Source of the DNA: Corynebacterium sputi DSM 45148
GTDB lineage: Bacteria; Actinomycetota; Actinomycetes; Mycobacteriales; Mycobacteriaceae
Direction: 5' to 3'
Length of the DNA: 64,000 nt
Assembly (NCBI RefSeq): GCF_000427865.1
Contig: NZ_ATYV01000010.1
Span: forward strand, 89,539-153,538
The translations under genes were made by a program, and so were the position numbers. The notes under the pieces are model-generated. The model saw nothing but the letters and a program-made list of their open reading frames with translations, was not told the DNA's origin and searched no databases. This document shows, piece by piece, positions 59,201 to 64,000 of this stretch. The stretch's first letter is position 1. Each line of letters opens with the position of its first letter.

Positions 59201-59508
59201 TCAAGCAGGCTCCGGACGGATCCCACGGCTGGATCGGCGGCATCGTCACCCACCGGCAGCGGCCACAGACCTCCGCTGGGGTGGTATTCCTCGGCATGGA
59301 GGACGAGACCGGGCTGATGAACGTGTTGTGCACCCCAGGATTGTGGAAGCGATACCGCATGATCGGTACCCGAGAGCGCGCCCTCGCTGTACGCGGGATC
59401 ATCCAAAACAATTCCGGTGCGGTCACGGTGGTGGCGGACAAACTCGTGCCGCTGCAGGAGATGGTGTCCGGGAAGGTCGTCGCCGGGCGGAGTAGAGACT
59501 TCCGGTGA
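56290..59508 (+). CDS. dnaE2: Error-prone DNA polymerase DnaE2
   Basis: Alpha-subunit C-family polymerase for translesion synthesis with ImuA' and ImuB, 1072 residues. An N-terminal PHP domain (HCRSSYSFLHGASDP, near residue 75) is followed by the polymerase core with ARGSAANSVVCFALGIT-like GRGSAANSVVCFALGIT and the catalytic Asp motif PDIDLDIES near residue 440. FDLVVEVALIRPGPIQGG and the C-terminal OB-like domain follow. The ATG at 56290 has GGAGGA seven bases upstream; ATGs at 56242 and 56275 are alternatives. Two copies of the 11-mer lie inside (56983 reverse, 57369 forward). Confidence 0.95.
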   Translation: MDKVSSAPGAEAGGARSEAPLSWSRVEKILSGQSVGTLRPGTGFNGFRREVVKSPRSAAQAPGSRGACTVELHCRSSYSFLHGASDPEAIVEEAVRLGLETVGIADRDGFYGVARFAEAAAEYGLKTIIGAELSLPHAPLTVLARGPEGYRRLSRTLAAAHMAHRDKDVVVYPSLARLGEAAHGHWTVLADATWIPHLPELIDAFGSDRVVLEHRIRLEPADADDEWELEDASRRFRLPRIITSAATAAAPVDARAAGAKHALAERDSLDEHVGKIPPVGGRWLRSPAELDARARHLPGVVETTVALAEECAFTLDLIAPNLPGCDVPAGETEESWLRRLTWEGAERRYGQEADGEVAEDVGKQIRHELDVIAGLGFPGYFLIVRDICEFCRVNGIIAQGRGSAANSVVCFALGITNVDPIGAGLLFERFLSSERTGPPDIDLDIESGRREEVIQHVYSTYGRGRAAQVANVITYRRRGALRDAARALGQPDGLVDGWVNKVTEPPEEVLELAEKFRGQPRHLGIHSGGMVLCDRPIADVVPIEWARMENRSVLQWDKDDCAAAGLVKFDLLGLGMLEALHHCIDLIEEHQGRRVELWEIGVDDPAVYDMLCRADAVGVFQVESRAQLSTLPRLRPRTFFDLVVEVALIRPGPIQGGSVHPYIRRRNGEEEVVFDHPVLKGALGKTLGIPLFQEQLMQIAVDAAGFTGAEADSLRRAMGSKRSVSRMEKLRARFISGLSDTNGIEGEVADRLWDKIVAFAAYGFPESHAQSFASIVYFSAWFKCHYPAEFCVALLRAQPMGFYSPQSLGADARRHGVACDGVSVNDSGVEANCPGGRIRLGLGSISSLGSDAAKRIVAAREADGSFRDIADLSRRAGLSVSHVEALARAGAVECLGMDRRQALWAAGVAATENDGMLPGLTAVTAPSLPGMSEFELAAADLAGTGVTPGEYPVAALRSELEAAGVLSATQLKQAPDGSHGWIGGIVTHRQRPQTSAGVVFLGMEDETGLMNVLCTPGLWKRYRMIGTRERALAVRGIIQNNSGAVTVVADKLVPLQEMVSGKVVAGRSRDFR

Positions 59509-59533
59509 TCGGTTGCGCATAGGCTGGAGAGGC

Positions 59534-60607
59534 ATGAGCACAGTCCAGCCCCGACTGATCCCGGCCCCTGCAGGAGCCGGCGTCCCCAACAATCATCCGT
59601 CCGCCGTTGACCCGACAGATTTCCCCGGACCTGGCGTCCAGGTGCTGTCCGCTCGGGAGGTGCCCCTCGGCGGGCCGCGCGCAATGACCGTCCGACGTAC
59701 TCTCCCGCACCGCGAACGCTCCTTCATTGGAGCGTGGTGTTTCTCTGACCATTACGGACCTGAACGGGTCTCTGCTAACGGTGGCATGGACGTCGCCCCG
59801 CATCCCCATACCGGACTGCAAACAGTGTCTCTGCTGTTCACCGGCGAAATCGAGCACAACGACAGCGCCGGCGGCCGTGGCCTGGTCCGCCCCGGCGAGA
59901 TCAACCTCATGACCGCAGGCCACGGCATTAGCCACAGTGAAGTCTCCACCCCAGACACGACGATCCTCCATGGGATGCAGCTGTGGACAGCACTTCCTGG
60001 CGCCCACCGCGACACCGCACCCCGCAGTTTCGAGAATTACGTGCCGGAACCGCGCCACCTGCCTTGGGGCACACAAGTGGAATACCTCGGCGAGAACTCG
60101 CCCGTCACGGTGTACAGCCGCCTAGTCCTGCACGAATTGCTTATCGACGCCTCCAACACCGCCATCCTTCCCCTCGACCCCACCTTCGAATACGGAATCC
60201 TCCCGGACAATGCCGCGGTGACCGTGACGGTTGAACCGGTGAACACCGACAGCGGTGACACGGACGAGACTGACGAATTCACCGTGGAACCAGCAGCACT
60301 GGCGTGCATCTCACCGGGTGCAGGGGAGCTCCGAATCACGGCAGGTGGAGGCGGCAGGACCCGTGTCATTCTCCTCGGTGGAGAGCCTCTTGATGAGTCC
60401 ATCATTATGTTCTGGAATTTCATTGGGCGCAGTCATGAGGAGGTCGTTGGGATGCAAGAGGAGTGGAACCGGGAGAACTCCGACGAATCGGCTGAGCACA
60501 GCCGCTTCGGCACCGTCGCGAACTACACCAGCCATGATCCAGACGGTGTCTCGTGGCTGCCGTCTCCGCCAGTGCCGGACCATGCGAAACTCCGTCCACG
60601 CAGGTAA
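59534..60607 (+). CDS. Pirin-family bicupin protein
   Basis: A 357-residue pirin homologue: two cupin domains, the first with the metal-binding pattern APHPHTGLQTV and GEIEHNDSAGG and HGISHSE. Bacterial pirins are quercetin-dioxygenase-like or regulatory; the substrate is unknown here. GGAGAGG lies just before the ATG at 59534. It follows dnaE2 by 25 bases. Confidence 0.9.
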   Translation: MSTVQPRLIPAPAGAGVPNNHPSAVDPTDFPGPGVQVLSAREVPLGGPRAMTVRRTLPHRERSFIGAWCFSDHYGPERVSANGGMDVAPHPHTGLQTVSLLFTGEIEHNDSAGGRGLVRPGEINLMTAGHGISHSEVSTPDTTILHGMQLWTALPGAHRDTAPRSFENYVPEPRHLPWGTQVEYLGENSPVTVYSRLVLHELLIDASNTAILPLDPTFEYGILPDNAAVTVTVEPVNTDSGDTDETDEFTVEPAALACISPGAGELRITAGGGGRTRVILLGGEPLDESIIMFWNFIGRSHEEVVGMQEEWNRENSDESAEHSRFGTVANYTSHDPDGVSWLPSPPVPDHAKLRPRR

Positions 60608-60641
60608 CTGACAGATAGGGCAGGTTGTTACCGTTACGGGC

Positions 60642-61490
60642 ATGGAACGGAACAACCCCGGCTCGTACGATCCCTTCGCTGGGCACCCTCAGCGCCCTGA
60701 TCCGCAGCTGACACCGACGGGCCCTCAGCAGGCGTTGTACCCGCAGCAGACGTATCCCGTCTCAGAGCCACCGGTGGACCCGGATACAGACAAGCCGACT
60801 TTCGAGCGGCCGGTCTCGGGTCTGGATACATTCTTAGTGTTCATCACCTTCGCCTTGTCGATGGCTATCGGCGGCCTTGCTGTGGTGTTCATGGCGATCT
60901 ATTTCGGTGCAGACGGTGCCGGATGGGTGCTCCCAGTGGTGGGGCTGATTCAGATCGCCATGGTTGCCGGGATTCTTAAAATCCGGAAATACCGGTGGTC
61001 TGACCTCGGATTTGTCCGTCCAAAAACTGGCTGGCACATGGTGTGGCAGATACCCGGGACGTGGATTGTGGTGTTGATGGTGGGGGCGTCATTGGGCTCG
61101 CTCTTTCTCAGTGAACCGGACGCGGACACCAGTCAGGCCATTCGTGACACCGCAGCGATCGGACCGGTGATGATGTTCGGCGTGATCTTGCTGGCAGTGT
61201 TCATTCTCCCGTTGGTGGAGGAAATCGTTTTCCGACGTTTCTTGTACGCCTGGCTTGAGATGCGCTTCGGGAAGAAGTTCGGAATGGGCGTCGGCGTCGC
61301 GGCCGCAGTGATTATCTCTGGTGTCTTGTTCGGCCTGATGCACGTGGTGCCCGCAGCGGTTGTGATGATCAGTTGCCTTGGCATCGCCATGGCCATTCTG
61401 CTGCGGGTCAATCGGAGCATGTGGGCGCCGACTATCCTGCACATGCTGAACAACGCAGTGGCGACGGCTGTGGCTCTTTCCATGCTGTGA
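60642..61490 (+). CDS. CPBP-family intramembrane glutamic endopeptidase
   Basis: A 282-residue membrane protein of the CAAX-protease/bacteriocin-processing (Abi) family. A Pro-rich cytoplasmic N terminus of about 60 residues precedes eight or so helices. The catalytic motifs are EEIVFRRFLYAW near residue 193, FGLMHVVP near 228, and a C-terminal HMLNNAVAT. Substrate unknown. It follows the pirin gene closely; no terminator was recognised. Confidence 0.88.
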   Translation: MERNNPGSYDPFAGHPQRPDPQLTPTGPQQALYPQQTYPVSEPPVDPDTDKPTFERPVSGLDTFLVFITFALSMAIGGLAVVFMAIYFGADGAGWVLPVVGLIQIAMVAGILKIRKYRWSDLGFVRPKTGWHMVWQIPGTWIVVLMVGASLGSLFLSEPDADTSQAIRDTAAIGPVMMFGVILLAVFILPLVEEIVFRRFLYAWLEMRFGKKFGMGVGVAAAVIISGVLFGLMHVVPAAVVMISCLGIAMAILLRVNRSMWAPTILHMLNNAVATAVALSML

Positions 61491-61574
61491 CAGCACGTGG
61501 CCTTTGGCGGGGGATGACTGTGCCGCTATAAACTCTTAGCACCGGTAGTTTTCACTGGGAAAGTGGAGAGTGGC

Positions 61575-62567
61575 ATGGTCATGCGGAGGGTTTCGGTCGC
61601 AGTAGGCATTGGCACTGCCATGTCCCTGGTGGCTTGTGCGGGGCAGACCGCCGTCGCCACGGAAGAACCCGCGATGGCCTTCCCTGATCTGCTGGTTCGA
61701 ACAGCAGACACTGACAGGGAGCGGGGAGACCGGTTATACAGCGTCGATGTCTTCTATGGAGACCAGTCCACGGTCAGGAAATCAGCGGCGGTCGATGACA
61801 CGTGGGGGTATCTCGACGGCTTCGGGGCAGGAGTGCTTGGCCCAGGTACAGACAACGCTGCAGAGGTCAGAGAGCTGACAGGTGTTGACGTCTTAGCGGC
61901 GACCACGCTGTTTTCAGTGGGGGTCGACGACAACCGGGTGATTTTGGTGGCGGGAAACCAAGACACCGAGGAAATTAGCGACACTGCAATCGCGAATGGG
62001 TGGATGCGAGACGGCGACATCCTGAAAATTGATCCCCCACCCAACGCGGTGCAGGGCTTGCAGTTCGCCGCGCAGGTGAAACTCCTCGGTGATTCGGTGA
62101 TGCTCGGGCATCCAGACTCGGATATGACCAGAATTGCCGCAGAACCTCGCGCACACGGTTCACTTCTTAGCACCCCCAGCTACTCCACCATCACCTCCTG
62201 CCTCGGGGAGCCTGATGTTGGGCGAATCGTTGATTCTGATGAGATCGGGTCGGGCTACCGGGGAACCGCGGCAGCAGAGGGGCCCATAGCCGTCGGAGTT
62301 TTCGCAGGAGAGGAAGACGAGGCCACATCGGCAGTGGTGTGTGCGGTCTCAAACAACCCAGAGGCGGTGGCGGAGGACATTGCCTTGAGCGTGGAGAACG
62401 ACACGATCAACAACCCCAGTGACGAAAAGCTCTCGGAGTGGATCGTCGATGTGGAGATATCGGTAGATGGTGATCTGGTGCGGGCCCGGTTCGTGCATGC
62501 AGAAGACACCGACGCGGACAGCCTCATCACAATGGCCCGCCGACCGGGACTGCCGGGTTTCCGGTGA
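61575..62567 (+). CDS. Putative lipoprotein, paralogue of the next gene
   Basis: About 330 residues. A short signal ending AMSLVACAG gives a lipobox. The mature part has motifs shared with the next gene: VDVFYGDQSTVRKSAAVDD, GYGLGP-like GFGAGVLGPG, DVLAATTLFSVG, VAGNQDTEEI, and a final GLPGFR. Two Cys (SCLGEP and VVCAVS) probably form a disulfide. The family was not recognised. Starts at ATG 61575 or 61581, with GGAGAG upstream. Confidence 0.78.
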   Translation: MVMRRVSVAVGIGTAMSLVACAGQTAVATEEPAMAFPDLLVRTADTDRERGDRLYSVDVFYGDQSTVRKSAAVDDTWGYLDGFGAGVLGPGTDNAAEVRELTGVDVLAATTLFSVGVDDNRVILVAGNQDTEEISDTAIANGWMRDGDILKIDPPPNAVQGLQFAAQVKLLGDSVMLGHPDSDMTRIAAEPRAHGSLLSTPSYSTITSCLGEPDVGRIVDSDEIGSGYRGTAAAEGPIAVGVFAGEEDEATSAVVCAVSNNPEAVAEDIALSVENDTINNPSDEKLSEWIVDVEISVDGDLVRARFVHAEDTDADSLITMARRPGLPGFR

Positions 62568-62583
62568 ACGACAAGCGGACACC

Positions 62584-63645
62584 ATGCGAAGAAGCAGACT
62601 GGATTCGGAGAAAGGCCTGATTCTCAGGCGCACAGCCGCGGCTATAGCAGTGATGAGTCTGTGGACCATGCTGATCGCATGTGCAGGCGAGGGATCCGAA
62701 GAAGCCGAAGAATCCGGGGCGCAGGACAGGATGAGGGAGCTGCCGGTCGGGGAGGGGCCGTCGGGAGCCTTTGCAGAGCAGTTAGATTCGACCGCCGCAC
62801 TGTCCGGTGCACTCCAGGAAAAGATCGACGTCTATTACGGGAATCAAGCCCTGCTGCGGGACCTTGCTGTGGAGGACCCCCGGTGGAGCGAGATGAGTGG
62901 TTATGGCCTGGGGCCGGCCGGTGTGCCCCGTTCGCGCGATGAAATGTCCAAGATCCTCGGTATTGAGACGTTGGCTGCGCAGACTCTTTATCAGATTGGT
63001 TTCGGCGGCGACGCACTGTTTCTCGTCGAAGGGAACCAAGACACAGACGCGATCGCGGCCGCAGCGGAAGCATCCGGGTGGACGGATGAGGAGGGCGTCT
63101 TCGTTTTCGATGACGACAGCGCGGACTTCTTCCTCGGTGACCTGTACGCCACCCAACTGATAGCGAACGATGGCTCGGTCCTGATGGGCGAGGAACAGGC
63201 GAACATGGGACGCCTTGATGAACATCCTGAAGGGCACGAGACGCTTCTCCGCAATGAGGATTTCGCTGCAGTCATCGCCTGCCTCGGTGACCCTGTTGCC
63301 GCACGGGTCATTGATACCCGTGACATGTCCTGGCTGCAGGCGACTGGAACGAACCCACTATTCGGGCAGGTCGCCATAGGCGTCTATCCGGGCGAGGTGG
63401 TTCAGACGGTGGTCTGCGCGTTGTCTGACGAACCTGATGCGCTTGCAGACACCATCCTCACCGACACCACCAATGAGCCTCCAGTCGAACTCACCGAGGG
63501 GACCGAGATGAAAAGAATTGTCGATGTCGACGTCAACGTTGACGGAAGCCTCGTGCGGGCGGTGTTCGACCTTGCGGAAGATGCACCACCGAACGCCATC
63601 ATTGATTTCGCGCTTTCACCACTACGAATACCGGGTTTTCGATGA
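62584..63645 (+). CDS. Putative lipoprotein, paralogue of the previous gene
   Basis: About 353 residues from the ATG at 62584. Signal and lipobox end TMLIACAGEG. The mature domain repeats its neighbour's pattern: IDVYYGNQALLRDLAVED, GYGLGPAGVP, ETLAAQTLYQIG, VEGNQDTDAI, ACLGDP, VVCALSDEPDALAD, and a final RIPGFR. The gap between the genes is 16 bases, so they are co-transcribed. Function unknown; the conserved NQDT and CLG blocks define the family in this pair. Confidence 0.78.
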   Translation: MRRSRLDSEKGLILRRTAAAIAVMSLWTMLIACAGEGSEEAEESGAQDRMRELPVGEGPSGAFAEQLDSTAALSGALQEKIDVYYGNQALLRDLAVEDPRWSEMSGYGLGPAGVPRSRDEMSKILGIETLAAQTLYQIGFGGDALFLVEGNQDTDAIAAAAEASGWTDEEGVFVFDDDSADFFLGDLYATQLIANDGSVLMGEEQANMGRLDEHPEGHETLLRNEDFAAVIACLGDPVAARVIDTRDMSWLQATGTNPLFGQVAIGVYPGEVVQTVVCALSDEPDALADTILTDTTNEPPVELTEGTEMKRIVDVDVNVDGSLVRAVFDLAEDAPPNAIIDFALSPLRIPGFR

Positions 63646-63705
63646 CAAGGACAGGTATGAACACACACAGCCTGGCAATGACGATCGGGACTGCTGCACG
63701 GTTAG

Positions 63706-64000
63706 GTGACATCTGATCTGACTTACCCCGACGGGGTGGGTCTGGAAGGATGTTGCTGTGCCTAAGCCTTACCCGAAAGAGTTCCGTGCTGATGTGGTCC
63801 GCATCGCGCGGAATCGCGAGTCCGGTGTCTCGCTCGAGCAGATCGCGCAGGACTTCGGGATCCATCCGATGACCTTGCAGAAGTGGCTCCGCCAAGCTGA
63901 TATCGACGAAGGCATCAAGCCAGGACAGTCCAGTACGGAGTCTGCCGAGTTGCGGGAGCTACGCAAGCGCAACCGGCTTCTGGAGCAGGAGAACGAGGTC
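63706..64000 (+). mobile_element. Left end of an IS3-family insertion sequence (cut by window edge)
   Basis: An IS3-type OrfA begins 112 bases after the last lipoprotein gene. The left end is probably near TGACATCTGATCTGAC at 63707, with a small palindrome ACCCC-GAC-GGGGT at 63725-63737. The exact boundary, target duplication and right end cannot be determined here. Confidence 0.6.
63758..64000 (+). CDS. IS3-family transposase OrfA (3' end outside window)
   Basis: The first 81 residues of the DNA-binding subunit: FRADVVRIARNRESGVSLEQ, IAQDFGIHPMTLQKWLRQAD (helix-turn-helix), then a leucine-zipper-like ELRELRKRNRLLEQENEV that pairs with OrfB in frameshifted transposase. GTG start with GGAAGGA seven bases upstream. 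Confidence 0.9.
   Translation, partial: MPKPYPKEFRADVVRIARNRESGVSLEQIAQDFGIHPMTLQKWLRQADIDEGIKPGQSSTESAELRELRKRNRLLEQENEV

Overview
The window reads as a contiguous piece of chromosome from a high-GC actinobacterium of the Mycobacteriales/Corynebacteriales, most probably a Corynebacterium. This rests on gene content and order remembered from Mycobacterium tuberculosis and corynebacteria; no database search was run. The order eccC4 - Rv3446c-like - esxU/esxT - rplM - rpsI - glmM - glmS - nnr - alr - tsaE - tsaB - rimI - tsaD - groES/groEL1 - whiB3 - sigD - rsdA - DUF5319 - guaB2 - guaB3 - guaA - imuA' - imuB - dnaE2 follows the M. tuberculosis backbone. Accessory blocks are inserted at several points.

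Layout. 1-5.3 kb: the end of an ESX-4 type VII secretion locus (EccC ATPase, a membrane accessory protein, two WXG100 proteins). 5.4-10.4 kb: rplM-rpsI, a broken acyltransferase/SGNH gene with two in-frame TGA codons, and glmM. 10.5-16.8 kb: a complete mevalonate pathway (idi, mvk, mvaD, pmk, HMG-CoA reductase, HMG-CoA synthase), unusual in a lineage that normally uses the MEP route. 16.9-18.9 kb: an unrecognised three-gene cassette whose promoter looks like the one upstream of esxU. 18.8-25.2 kb: a hydrolase lacking the usual nucleophile, glmS, an intact acyltransferase paralogue and an MFS transporter. 25.2-31.5 kb: nnr, an alr-tsaE fusion, tsaB, rimI, an inserted TetR gene and tsaD. 31.6-40.9 kb: groES-groEL under a CIRCE element, whiB3, sigD-rsdA and the guaB2/guaB3/guaA purine genes.

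40.9-45.1 kb: a gamma-glutamyltransferase coupled to guaA, convergent with capC and capB, suggesting poly-gamma-glutamate synthesis. 45.6-48.2 kb: a MhuD-like haem oxygenase, a PAP2/diacylglycerol-kinase fusion and a frameshifted PAP2 gene. 48.3-59.5 kb: the mutasome genes imuA', imuB and dnaE2, with LexA-like boxes, separated by two AMIN-like lipoproteins, a sucrase/ferredoxin-like protein and metQNI, which has a McbR-like operator. 59.5-64 kb: a pirin, a CPBP protease, two paralogous lipoproteins and the start of an IS3-family element.

The most interesting signals are: (i) an 11-mer, CGTCGGGAAGC, present 13 times with an 11:2 strand bias; (ii) the three-gene cassette that shares a SigM-type promoter with the ESX-4 substrates; (iii) the poly-gamma-glutamate locus with a duplicated CapC and no CapA in view; (iv) the mevalonate cluster.
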